Assembly (NCBI RefSeq): GCF_014773265.1
Contig: NZ_JACWMY010000007.1
Location: forward strand, 62,001 to 126,000
Reading direction: 5' to 3'
Source of the DNA: Mucilaginibacter pankratovii
GTDB taxonomy: Bacteria; Bacteroidota; Bacteroidia; Sphingobacteriales; Sphingobacteriaceae
Length of the DNA: 64,000 bases
In this document: piece after piece, positions 30,496-42,900 of the stretch
How the letters are laid out: each line of letters opens with the position of its first letter
Position numbering within the stretch: position 1 is the first letter of the stretch
Translations under genes and position numbers: made by a program
The notes under the pieces: generated by a model
Databases searched by the model: none
Told to the model about the DNA's origin: nothing
Seen by the model: only the letters and a program-made list of their open reading frames with translations

Positions 30496-33255
30496 TTAAA
30501 AGGTGAAGCCCACACGCGCAAAAAAGCGGCGACCGTTGCCACCCATCTGCACCGCATCAAACGGGCCCGATGGTTCGTTGTTGTAAGCCCATCCCTTTGC
30601 TCCTTTTACGTAAGCAAGATCGGGGTGTACATTAAAAACATTATCCGCACCAAGCGAAAAACGGGTGGTTTTGCTCACTTTGTAAGAAAAATACAGGTCG
30701 CTGGTTACCTTGCCGCTGTAGATGTACTGATCGGCCAATTGTGCCGAGCCATCATCGGTAGGTACCGTAGGGCTAAGGGTACTGCCATCGCCGTAACCCA
30801 GCAGGTCTATTTTACCAAAGTAGGTAAAGCGAGTACCTACGGTAAAGCTTTTATGCCCATACTCGGGGTTTAAGGTGAATTTTTGCGGCGGAGCCGATGC
30901 CAGGATAAACTTCTTTTCGCGATCGCTCAGGAAGGTAGCTTGCAGCGCAGGCGTAGTACCTAATATGGCAGGGTAGTTTACTTTATCAATATCCATGCTT
31001 TGGAAGTTACCCGCAAACAATACTTTAAAGCGATTGGCGCCAACTGTTTTGCTATAATCTATCACCACATCCAAACCGCGGTTTGTAGTATTTACGGCGT
31101 TTGCAAAAAACTGCGCGGCGCTTACGCTAAGGCTGTTTAAAGCATTGGTAAAAGATGGATCGAGCGTAGGATCTGATGCGCTGAACTGGCCCGATAGCAC
31201 CACACGGTCGGTTACCTTAATGATGTAACCATCTACTGTAAAGCTTAACTCGGGGATAGGCTTGTAAGTGAAACCTAAGCCGGCGTTTTTAGATTTTTCC
31301 TGTTTTAAGTTAGGGATGCCTGCTGCCTTGGTAATAGGGCTGTAGTTTGGTGCAATCTTAACTTCAGATACAATAGCACCCTGTACGTTGGTAAAGGTGT
31401 TGCTGTAATTTATCTGCTGTAATGATGGCGCACGGAAACCTGTACCTGCCGAGCCGCGGATATTAAAGTTATCGGTTACCTTATAACGGGTTGCAAATTT
31501 GGTGTTAAAGGTAGAGCCAAAATCGCTGTAATGCTCGTAACGGTTGGCGAAGTCAACCAGCCATTTTTTGGTAACATCAAGCTCAAAATCTACATAAACA
31601 CCGGCAACTTTACGGTTGGCGTTTGCTTCATCTGCCGGTTGGAACCCCGGGAAACCCTGCGAACCTGCAGCCTGTGTGCCCGTTGGGTCGTAGTTGCGGT
31701 AAGAAGCGTCCTCACCGGCGAAGATCTTATAACGCTCGTAGCGGAACTCGCCGCCAAAACCAAAGTTCAGGCCCGATGCTACTTTGCTAAAATGTTTGTT
31801 AACGTTTAAGTTGGTTGTGTTCTGTAAAAATTCCGAACCTCCATCGTCAAAATGGGTTTTGTAAGCCCCCAGCGAAGCGTTAAAGGTTTTATCCCCAAAA
31901 AAATGGAATTTGTTATTACCGGTGTTATTGCTGAGGTCCCAGTCCCAGCCATCGCCAACGGTGCCTTTAAACCCGGCAGCAAAAGATACATCGGTATTAT
32001 GGGTTTGAATGATAGGGTTGTAGTAAGAATCTCCATCTGGCGTGGTGAAGATGATATCGGTAGATTTAGCGTAATCCACAGGGAAACGCTCGGGCCTGCC
32101 CGATAGGTTACGGGTAAAGGCATAAGCGTCTGAAGGTTTATAGCTGTAACCGCCAAAGCTGTAAAAGGTTGTTTGTGTACCTGCCAGCGGAATTTCGCTG
32201 TTGAAGAATACTGTTCCGCTTTTGCCAGAGCCATCGCCATTTGCACGGCGGTATGGGTTTATGGGCAGGGCGGCAGGGTTAGAGGTAGTGGTATCGTGCG
32301 TTTGGCGGAAGGTTTTATCGTTTTGGGCATACTCGCCGGTAATATTGAAGAAACCACCGTTGTTGCCAATATCAAACCCGTAGTTGGCATCAATAGTAAG
32401 GCCTTTGCCATCTATGGTGCCTGCATGTGGGTAGTAACCTGCAACTACGCTTTTACCAGTGTTAAAAGCAGGGTCGTAATAACCCGAGTATCCGGCGTTC
32501 ACGGTAAATACGTTGGTGTTTTTCTTTAAAACCAGGTTGATAACACCCGCAATAGCATCAGAACCGTACTGGGCGGATGCTCCATCGCGCAGGATCTCCA
32601 CCCTGTCGATAGCGGCGGTTGGGATAGAACTTAAGTCTACGCCCGAGTTACCGCGACCGCGCGTGCCAAATACGGCAACAAATGCGGTGGAATGGCGGCG
32701 TTTGCCGTTTACCAGCACAAGGGTTTGATCGGGGCCAAGGCCTCTTAACGTACCCAGTTGCACGTGGTCGGCACCGTCCGAGCCGGATTGTTTGTTATAA
32801 TTGAAGGATGGTGCAGCATAGTTTAATATGTCGGTAAGATCCAGTCGGCCTGTAGAAGCAGCAGCTTTACTTACATTAACTACATCAACCGGCACCGCGG
32901 TTTCCAGCTTTACGCGACCGGCAGAGCGGGTACCAATAGCCACAACCTCGTTTAGCTGCGAAACATCGCTTACCAAAACAACATTGATAACGGTTTTGCC
33001 GCTTACAGGTACTGTTTGCGTTTTGTAGCCGGTGTAGCTAAAAACCAGTTCGGCGGCAGATGGTGCCGAAATAGAAAAATAACCATCTTTATTGGTACTG
33101 GTACCTATGGTGCTGCCGCTCACCCGCACGCTTACGCCGGGCATTGTTAAATTATCTATCGACCCGGTAACGGTACCGGTAACTGTTATTTTTTGGGCGA
33201 GGGCCGTACCCGTAATAAAAAATAACAAGGCAATAAAGAGTAGCGTTTTCTTCAT
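30496..33255 (-). CDS. TonB-dependent receptor (carboxypeptidase-regulatory-like domain)
   Basis: A 919-residue outer-membrane receptor with signal peptide (KKTLLFIALLFFITGTALAQ), a carboxypeptidase-regulatory-like domain (about residues 22-110), a plug (about 125-240; LGTLRGLGPDQTLVLVNGKR and IDRVEILRDGASAQYGSDAI) and a long barrel ending RRFFARVGFTF. The plug pattern resembles vitamin B12/siderophore-type receptors rather than SusC. No SusD or sigma gene is next to it, so the substrate is open. It is transcribed alone, ends at the bidirectional terminator, and diverges from the giant repeat protein gene. Confidence 0.88.
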   Translation of the reverse strand: MKKTLLFIALLFFITGTALAQKITVTGTVTGSIDNLTMPGVSVRVSGSTIGTSTNKDGYFSISAPSAAELVFSYTGYKTQTVPVSGKTVINVVLVSDVSQLNEVVAIGTRSAGRVKLETAVPVDVVNVSKAAASTGRLDLTDILNYAAPSFNYNKQSGSDGADHVQLGTLRGLGPDQTLVLVNGKRRHSTAFVAVFGTRGRGNSGVDLSSIPTAAIDRVEILRDGASAQYGSDAIAGVINLVLKKNTNVFTVNAGYSGYYDPAFNTGKSVVAGYYPHAGTIDGKGLTIDANYGFDIGNNGGFFNITGEYAQNDKTFRQTHDTTTSNPAALPINPYRRANGDGSGKSGTVFFNSEIPLAGTQTTFYSFGGYSYKPSDAYAFTRNLSGRPERFPVDYAKSTDIIFTTPDGDSYYNPIIQTHNTDVSFAAGFKGTVGDGWDWDLSNNTGNNKFHFFGDKTFNASLGAYKTHFDDGGSEFLQNTTNLNVNKHFSKVASGLNFGFGGEFRYERYKIFAGEDASYRNYDPTGTQAAGSQGFPGFQPADEANANRKVAGVYVDFELDVTKKWLVDFANRYEHYSDFGSTFNTKFATRYKVTDNFNIRGSAGTGFRAPSLQQINYSNTFTNVQGAIVSEVKIAPNYSPITKAAGIPNLKQEKSKNAGLGFTYKPIPELSFTVDGYIIKVTDRVVLSGQFSASDPTLDPSFTNALNSLSVSAAQFFANAVNTTNRGLDVVIDYSKTVGANRFKVLFAGNFQSMDIDKVNYPAILGTTPALQATFLSDREKKFILASAPPQKFTLNPEYGHKSFTVGTRFTYFGKIDLLGYGDGSTLSPTVPTDDGSAQLADQYIYSGKVTSDLYFSYKVSKTTRFSLGADNVFNVHPDLAYVKGAKGWAYNNEPSGPFDAVQMGGNGRRFFARVGFTF

Positions 33256-33939
33256 AAAACTGTAGTAGGGGTTAAAGTTTGCGTTAATTTAAACGTAAGG
33301 TAACAATTATTGTATATGATTTACTGCGGGTGTTAATTTATTGTTATTAATAAAAAATTAGATGCCAATTATTATTAAAATGGTAATTTTTAGGTTCGAC
33401 TGCATTGTAGCTATTATCGTACCCGGGAACAATAATATCGGGAGAAAATACCTGAGCAAACGGATGATACCCGAAGTTTATAGCCCCAGGTTTTATTGAT
33501 AAAATGATAAATACTGGCAACTAAAAGTATGATATTGACAATGAAGCATTTACAAGGCACATATATCTTATAGTTTTGATAATAGAAATAATAATTGTAT
33601 TTTTCCCCTATAAATTTCTCATTATTAGTTTATTACCCCCGCCTTGTATTGCAAGGGCTAAGCAAGTAAAAGAAAATTATTATTTTTAAGTTAACAGCTC
33701 TAATTAATAACTATTAAAATTTCTTTGCTGATGTACGTGGAGCCCCTCTCTTTCTACGCCAGTATAATTATCATCAGGCAGCCTATCTGCTACGGGCGAT
33801 CTGCACAAAATTTTAATATGGTATTTGTTGGGCTATTTTCTAGATGGTACAGGCAAAAAGGCATTTACACATTTTAAAATGTATGCGCCTTATTTAAATG
33901 GCGGTAATAATTTGGCGGCGCGCCGATGGATTTGATAAT
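33256..33939. other. 684-base divergent AT-rich intergenic region
   Basis: It lies between the divergent TonB receptor and giant protein genes and must hold both promoters. I find no supported gene. A 14-base perfect palindrome, ACATTTTAAAATGT, is at 33869-33882, 57 bases before the giant gene start. The length suggests a long leader or undetected regulation. Confidence 0.4.
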
Positions 33940-36900
33940 ATGAAGAAACTTTTACTTTTTGGTTTTTTATTAATAATTGCTGCGGCAGGTTTTGCGCAGG
34001 CTCCTGACATTTCTTACCCAAGCCCGCAGGTTTTTGTGCTTGGTAAAGCCATTACAAATCTTGCGCCCACCAATTCGGGTGGCGCGGTGCCCAATACCGC
34101 ATATAGCGAGGTTACAACTCTGGCCGGGAACGGAACCGCGGGTTTTGTAGATAACACAGGCTTAGCCGCACGTTTCGATAGTCCATATGCTATAGCAAGC
34201 GATGCTTCCGGTAATATTTATGTGGCGGATTACGGCAACAACGCCATCCGCAAAATAACACCTGCAGGGGTAGTAACTACGGTGCCAACATCGGGCCTAT
34301 CGTCTCCCGCGGGGATAGCCGTTGACGCGGCCGGCAATATTTACATAGCTGATACCGGGAACCAGTTAATAAAAATGGTTACGCCGGCAGGGGTTGTAAC
34401 CATTATAGCTGGCAACGGCAGCCCCGGTGCTGTAAATGGGCCTGCGTTAACAGCATCGTTCAGCAATCCGCAGGATGTAGCGGTTGACCTGTTGGGTAAT
34501 ATATACGTTGCCGATTTCAACAACAACCAGATACGCAAAATTAGTGCAGGTGTTGTAAGTGTTTTGGCTGGCAGTGGCTCAAGCGGTCTTGCTAACGGTG
34601 CGCCTGCTACGGCAAGGTTCAAAAACCCATTTGGGGTGGCTGTTGACGCTGCAGGCAATGTTTACGTAGCTGATTTTAATAACAGTGCGATACGGAAAGT
34701 AACCCCGGGTGGCGTGGTAAGTACCCTTGCAGGTAACGGTACCGCGGGTTTTGCCAATGCCAATGGAACCGCCGCGAGGTTTAGCAACCCCGGCGATATT
34801 GCGGTGGATGCAAACGGAAATGTATACGTAACCGATTCGTATAATAGCCTTGTACGTAAAATTACCCCCGCCGGCAATGTTACTACCTTTGCAGGCAATA
34901 ATGGCAATTTTGACAGGGTAGATGGGATAGGTACAAATGCGGTGTTTGGTTTCCCGTTAGGCATTACCATAGACCCGGCTGGTAATTTATACACCTCGGA
35001 TAATGGTACACACGCTATACGCAAAGCGATAACCAAAGGCTATTACATTGATAAAATTTTGCCTGCGGGCCTGGTTTTCGATCCTACCACCGGCATTATC
35101 AGCGGCACGCCTACCGCAGTTACTGCGGCAGCTAATTACACCATTTCTGCTTATAATGATGCAGGAAGCAGCAGCAAAACGATAAGCATTGCGGTAAGGC
35201 TGCCATCTACAGATGCTACGCTTAGTGGTTTAACAGCAAGTGTTGGCGGTATAAACCCTGCCTTTGTGGCAACCGGCAAAAGGTATGTTATTAATGTTGC
35301 CAATAGTGAATCAGGTACTACGGTTACTCCCGTTTTAATTAATCCGCAGGCATCGTTAACGGTGAATGGCGTATCGCTGGCAAGCGGAGCAGCATCTAAT
35401 ACCATCCCTTTAAACTTAGGAAATAACGATATCACTATAAAGGTAACTGCCGAAGACGGGTTAACAGTGGGTAATTATTTGGTATCGGTAGTTAGGGCAA
35501 AGGTGGCTATTGCCGGCCCCGTTATATCTTATAATACTACTAATAACTTTCCTGTAAATGTAACTATACCAAATTTGGCGCCTACCAATACAGGTGGCGC
35601 GGTACCTGCCATAAGTTATGGGCAAGTAACTACGTTTGCAACGGGATTTTCTGCGCCATGGGGTATAACTACAGATGTTGCCGGTAATGTTTATGTGGCT
35701 GATGGAACCAAGCAAATACGCAAAATAACGCCGGCGGGAGCTGTATCAGTTTTTGTAACGGCGGCTGCCAATTTAAAAAATGTAACCGGGCTGGGCTCCG
35801 ATGCACAAGGCAATATTTATGCCGCTGAATCGGGGAATAACAAGATCAGGATAATATCGCCAACAGGAACGCTTGGCACAGTTGCGGGTTATGCGGGCAA
35901 TTATGGAAATTTGAACGGTGCCGATGCCGACGCGGAGTTTGCTACTCCTGCGGGCGTAGCGGTAGACGGTTTATCGAATTTATACATAGCCGATCAGGAT
36001 AATAAACTTATCCGCAAAAGAACGCTCGACGGGCAGGTGACCACACTTGCCGGAACAGGTGCAACCGGGTCAGTAAATGGTCCGGGTTCGTCGGCAACTT
36101 TTACAGTGCCGATAGGCATTGCCAGCGATTTCGACGGGAATGTGTTTGTGGCCGATCTTTTGGGCCAGGTGATACGAAAAATAACACCGGCAGGGCAGGT
36201 AAGTACATTTGCCGGCAGGGGAACCGCCGGGGAAATTGACGGTACCGGAACCGCCGCGGCATTTGATTCGCCTGCGGCAGTTGCTGTTGACCCCATTGGT
36301 ACCATATACGTGGCCGATGCGGCTAACAGCAAAATTCGGAGAATCACACCTTCCGGCGAAGTAACCATTTTTGCCGGGGATGGACAGTACAGGTTGTTGA
36401 ACGGTAACGGCATGTTGTCAAGCTTCTCTTACCCCCTGGGTGTGGCTGCAGACCAAAACGGGCACTTGTTTGTGGCAGATTATGGAAACAATGCTGTGCG
36501 TAAAATTGAAACGCTTGGCTATGGCATTTACCCCCACGATTTTTTACCAGCCGGGCTTGTATTTGATAATAAAACAGGTATTATCAGCGGGAAGCCAACA
36601 ACTGTAACGCCAAGCCGCAGTTATAAAATTACTGCTTACAACCTTGGCGGCAGCAGTGTTTCTAACATAACTATACGAATAATCAACATAACCAACGAAG
36701 CGCGTTTAAGTAACATTACGCTTAATCCTGGCACTTTATCGCCGGCATTCGCCTCGGCAACTACAACTTATAGTGCCAGTGTTACAAAAACAAGCATCAT
36801 TATTACGCCAACAGCCATGGAACCGGCGGCCAACATCAAAATAAACGGCGTAGCTGTAGTAAGCGGTGCAGCTTCCGCCCCGGTGCCGCTCGTGCTTGGT

Positions 36901-39900
36901 GCAAATGCCATTTCAATTGTGGTTACGGCCACTGATGGTGTTACCCAAAAAACATATACCCTTAATGTAACCCGGGCGCCGGCACCACCAAATGCCGATC
37001 TATCTGGTTTAACCGTAAGTGCAGGTACGTTAAGCCCGGCATTCACCTCGGGTACAGTTAATTATACAACAGCGGTAAGCAACGCTACAGCCAGCTTTAT
37101 AATTACGCCAACCAGCCCCAATAGCCTGGCCACCATACAGGTAAACGGCGCTGCAGTTGCCAGCGGAGCAGCATCAACCGCTATTCCTTTAACGGTTGGG
37201 CTTAATACCATTACCACCATAGTAACCGATGAGAATGGCAATAACAAAACCTACACCATACAGGTAACAAGGGCAGCATCGGTAAATGCCGATCTGGCTT
37301 CGCTGGGTTTGAGCGATGGTACCTTAACGCCCGTGTTTAATGCTGCTACCTTAACTTACACAGCTGCCGTAGCCAATACGGTAACCGGTATTGCTATAAC
37401 GCCAGCCACTGCCGATGCCACGGCTACTATAAAAGTAAACGGTGTTACTGTTGCTAATGGGGTAACATCGGCTACCATCCCGCTAAATGTTGGTGCAAAC
37501 GTTATTACAACCGTTGTAACAGCGCAGGATGGCGTTACGCTTAAAACTTACACCCTTAACGTTAACAGGGCAGCATCCACAAACGCGGATCTTTCGGCAC
37601 TGGCGTTAAGCCAGGGGACCTTATCGCCCGCTTTTGGGGCCGGTATTTTAGTTTACAGCGCTTCGGTAACCAATAGCGTTACAAGTATTACAGTAACGCC
37701 AACCACATCTGATGTTAGCGCTACAATACAAGTAAATGGCGTAGCGGTTAGCAGTGGTTCGGCATCGGCTGCAATACTGCTTAATGCCGGTTTAAACGTT
37801 GTTACAACAGTTGTTACTGCCGGCGATGGCGCAACAACTAAAACCTATACCACAAATATCACCAGGGTTGCATCAAACAACTCAAACCTGGCCGGCCTCA
37901 GCTTAAGCGCGGGCACATTATCGCCTGCGTTCGATCCTGCAACCATATCTTACACAAGTTTGGTAGGTGTTGCCACTACAAGCATTACCATTACGCCAAC
38001 CCAGGCCGACGCGGGGGCATCTATAAAGGTAAATGGTGTTACGGTTGTTAGTGGTACACCATCTGCAAACATCCCGTTAAACATGGGGGCAAATGTTATC
38101 ACAACGGTTGTAACAGCCGAAGATGGTACAACAAAAACCTACACCACTACGGTAACAAGGGCTTCATCAACCAATGCGGACCTGTCTGCACTAAGTATAA
38201 GCGCCGGCACCTTATCTCCGGCATTCGCTTCGGGCACTACCGTTTATACCGCGGCGGTAAACAATACAACTACAGGGATCACTTTAACGCCAACAAGCGC
38301 GGATGCTAATTCGGTAATAAAAGTAAATAATACCGTTGTTGCAACGGGCACATCATCGTTATTGGTGCCATTGGTTGTGGGCAATAATAATATCACTGTA
38401 CAGCTAACAGCCGAAGACGGTGTAACTATTAACACCTATACCATTACGGTTACCCGTGCCCCATCTGCGGTTTCAAGCCTGGCAGCGCTGGCAACCAGTG
38501 CGGGCCCGATAAGCCCGGTATTTGATCCGGCTACGTTAACCTACGCGGTATCTGTTGCCAACGGTGTAGCCAGCGCCACCATAACGCCCACCACCACTGA
38601 TGCCAATGCTACCGTGAAAGTGAATGGTGTAACGGTTGCCAGCGGCAGCGCGTCAACATCCATACCGTTAAATATTGGGTTAAACGCTGTTGTTACCACG
38701 GTTACTGCCGAGGATGGGATTACGGTGACCAGCTATACTGCCAATATTACCAGGGCACCATCAGCCAATGCGGATCTGGCAAGCCTTACTTTAAGCTCTG
38801 CGATCATCAACCCCGCATTTGCATCGGGAACACTCTCTTATACCGCGGCTGTAAGTAACGCCACAACATCTACAACATTAACCCCAACAGTAAGCGATGC
38901 TACGGCCAGCATAACCGTAAATGGCGTGGCAGTTACAAGCGGAAGCGCTTCAGTACCCATAAATTTGAGTGTGGGCTTAAATACCATCACTACGGTAGTG
39001 ACCGCGCAGGATGGTGTAACCACCAAAACTTATACCGTTGATATTACCCGGGCGGCTTCATCAGATGCTGATCTGTCTGGCCTAACCCTGAGCGCGGGTA
39101 CATTATCGCCTGCTTTTACTGCTGCAAACGCTAACTACACCGTTACGGTAACCAGTTTAAACAGTATAACCGTAACACCTGTACAAAATGATGTTAATGC
39201 ATCCATTACAGTTAACGGTACAGCAGTTACAAGTGGTACAGCATCGCAGCCGATACCTTTAACAGTTGGTGGTAACCCCATAAACATATTGGTTACCGCT
39301 GCAGATGGTACTACAAAAAATTACCTGGTTACCGTTAACAGGGCGGCATCAGGCGATGCTTTCCTGACCAACCTTGTTCCGGGCACAGGTACCTTAAGCC
39401 CTGTATTTGCAAGTGGTACCGTTGCTTACACCGTTCCGGTGGGCAACGCGGTTACAACTATAAATTTTACACCAACATTAAGTGACGCCAACGCGACGGT
39501 ACAAGTAAACGGCATAGCCGTTGTTAACAGTACTGCATCGCAGAATATCCCGTTGGCGGTAGGTGCCAACGCAGTGACCGTTACGGTTACGGCCGAAAAT
39601 GGCACTCCCAAAAATTATACAGTAAGCGTTGTGCGGGCAGGTTCGGCAGATGCTACCTTAAGTAATTTAACCGTAAACGGGGCAACTATCGCGCCTGTAT
39701 TCGCATCGGGTACTATCACTTATACCGCTTCGGTAAGCAATACGATAACCAGCGTAACACTGACGCCTGTTGTTAACGAACCTAATGCTACGGTTACCGT
39801 TAATGGTTCTGCTGTAGCAAGTGGTTCTGCATCGGGTACTATACCGCTGGTTGTGGGTGCAAATACTATTACAACCGTTATAACCGCGCAGGATGGCAGC

Positions 39901-42900
39901 ACAACAAAAACGTATACCGTAACCGTGAACAGGGCGCTGTCGTCCAATGCGGATCTGGCTAACCTAACCGCCAGTTCGGGTACTTTATCGCCCACCTTTG
40001 CGTCCGCTGTTGTAGATTATACCGTGCATGTTGGTAATACTACAACCGGCATCAGTGTTACACCAACCAGGAGTGATGCGGGAGCTGTAATACGGGTGAA
40101 TGGAACCATCGTAAGCAGTGGCTCGGCATCGGGCACCGTACCACTGGTTGTCGGCGATAATGCTATTACCGTACAGGTAACAGCGGCGGATGCTACAGTT
40201 AAAACCTATACCGTTACCGTAAACAGGGCCATGCCGGCTGCTTCTACAGATGCAAACCTGGCCTCACTGGCAGTTAGCACAGGTACGTTAACACCGGCTT
40301 TTGCGCAAGCTACGCCTGCTTACACCGTATCTGTACCTAATACCACTACCGGCATTAGTGTAACCCCAACAAGTACCGAATCTCATGCTACCATAACGGT
40401 AAACGGTACCACGGTTGCCAGTGGAACAGCATCTGGTGCAATAAACCTGAACGGCGGTGCAAATATCATCACCACTATTATTACTGCGGAGGATGGTACA
40501 ACTATAAAAACGTATACCATAACAGTAAACAGGGCGCTATCTACAAATGCCAACCTGGCCAATATTACGCTAAGTGCGGGTACATTGAACCCGGTTTTTG
40601 TGGCCGGTACAATAAACTATACCGCAGCTGTTAGTAATGCGATAAATACCATCCAGTTAACACCCACCACTGAAGTTGCTTCGGCAACAATAAAAGTGAA
40701 TGGGGTAACTGTTGCCAGCGGCGCTGCTTCGGCTGCCATTCCGTTGAATATTGGTCCGAATGCCATCACCACAATTGTTACCGCCGAAACCGGTGTTACA
40801 AAAACCTACACAGTTACGGTAACGCGTGCTGCATCGCCAAATGCCGACCTCGCTAACTTAACTCTGAACACAGGTACGCTTAACCCGGTATTTGCTGCCG
40901 GCACAACAACTTATACTGCCGCCGCGGGTAATGCCGTTAACACCATCAGGCTTACCCCAACCGTGGCAGAAGTTAATGCTACCGTTAAAGTAAACGGGGT
41001 AACTGTGGCAAGCGGCAGCGCTTCGGCAGCATTGCCGTTGGTTGTTGGGCCTAATGTAATAACCACTGTGGTAACCGCGCAGGACGGTACACCAAAAACG
41101 TATACGGTTACTGTAACCAGGGCACAATCGCCTAATGCTAACCTGGCAAACCTTACGCTAAGCACCGCAACGCTTAACCCGGTATTCGCGGCAGGAACCA
41201 TCAGCTATACCGCTGCGGTGAGCAATGCCATTACAACTATTAAAGTAACGCCTACTGTGGCCGATGCAATGGCTACTGTGCAGGTAGATGGCCTCACTGT
41301 TGCCAGCGGCACGGCATCAACGGATATAAATTTAGCCGTCGGCTCAAACGTGATCACAACCTTGGTAACCGCAGAGGACGGTACAACCAAAACCTATATC
41401 GTAACGGTAGACAGGGCGAAATCGCCAAATGCCAACCTTGCCAACCTGAGCCTGAGCGCAGGAACACTTAACCCTGTATTTGCTGCCGGTACTGTTGGTT
41501 ATACCGCGTCGGTTAGTAATGCTACCGCGGGTATCGCCGTAACCGCTACCGTTAGCGAACCAAATGCTACCCTGCAAATAAATGGCGCCGCCGTTGCAAG
41601 CGGAAGCCCTTCGGCCAGTATCCCGCTGTTGGTTGGGCCGAATGTAATTACTACCCTGGTTACCGCGCAGGACGGTACAACAAAAACCTATACTATAACA
41701 GTTACGCGCGCGCCATCGCCTGATGCTACGCTGAGTAACATCGTATTGAGCGACGGTACATTATCGCCCGGCTTTGCAGCTGCTACTACAAGTTATACAG
41801 CTTCGGTTGCTAACGCGATAACTTCGGTAACGCTAACACCAACGGTAAACGAACCCAATGCAACCGTGAAGGTGAATGGTGTAACCGTGGCGAGTGGTGC
41901 GGCATCGGGGCCTATTGCACTGGTTGTTGGCCCGAATGTTATTACCACTACCGTTACCGCGCAGGATGGGGTATCAACACAGGTTTATACCACTACAATA
42001 ACCCGCGCACCGTCTTCCAACGCGTTTTTAACAGCGCTTGGAGTTAGCACAGGCAACTATAGCCCGGGCTTCGGCACAAACATATTTGATTATACCATGC
42101 TTGTTACCAATAACGTTACCAGCCTGAGTTTAACGCCGGTACTGGCAGATAATACCGCCACCATAACGGTTAATGGTGTAGCTTCGGCAAGTGGCGCGGC
42201 ATCTGCACCGGTGGTCTTAGCAGTTGGTAATAATTTTATCAAAACAGTAGTAACCGCGCAGGATGGTGTAACCGTTAAAACTTATACGGTTATTGTGAAC
42301 CGGGCGCTATCCTCAGAAAACGACCTGAGCGATCTTGCCATCAGCGCCGGCACTTTAACGCCGGCATTTCAATCTGGTATTAATGATTATACGGCATCGG
42401 TTAGCAATGCTACCACAAGCCTTACCGTTAAACCAACGGTGGCTGATGCAACCGCAACGGTTAAGGTAAATAACGTAGCGGTAGCCAGCGGGACGTCATC
42501 GGCGCCGATAAGCCTGGTGGTTGGTACAAATACTATCAGCGCTATAGTTACGGCGCAAAATGGTGTAACCAACACTTATACCATTGTGGTTACACGTGCA
42601 GCATCTGCTAACGCCGATCTGTCTAACCTTACTGCAAACACGGGCGCACTAAGTCCTGCGTTTGCAAGCAACACGGTTTCTTATACCGGCGCTACGGTAA
42701 ATAATACCATCAGCACTATAAAATTAACACCAACCACAAGTGATGCAACCGCTACCATAACTGTGAACGGCATTACGGTGACAAGTGGTACAGCTTCGCC
42801 GGATATCCCGTTGAATGTGGGGCCAAACGCTATCCCTGTTACAGTAAAAGCGCAGGCAGGTAATACAAAAACGTACACGGTTACTATTTCCAGGGCGCCT

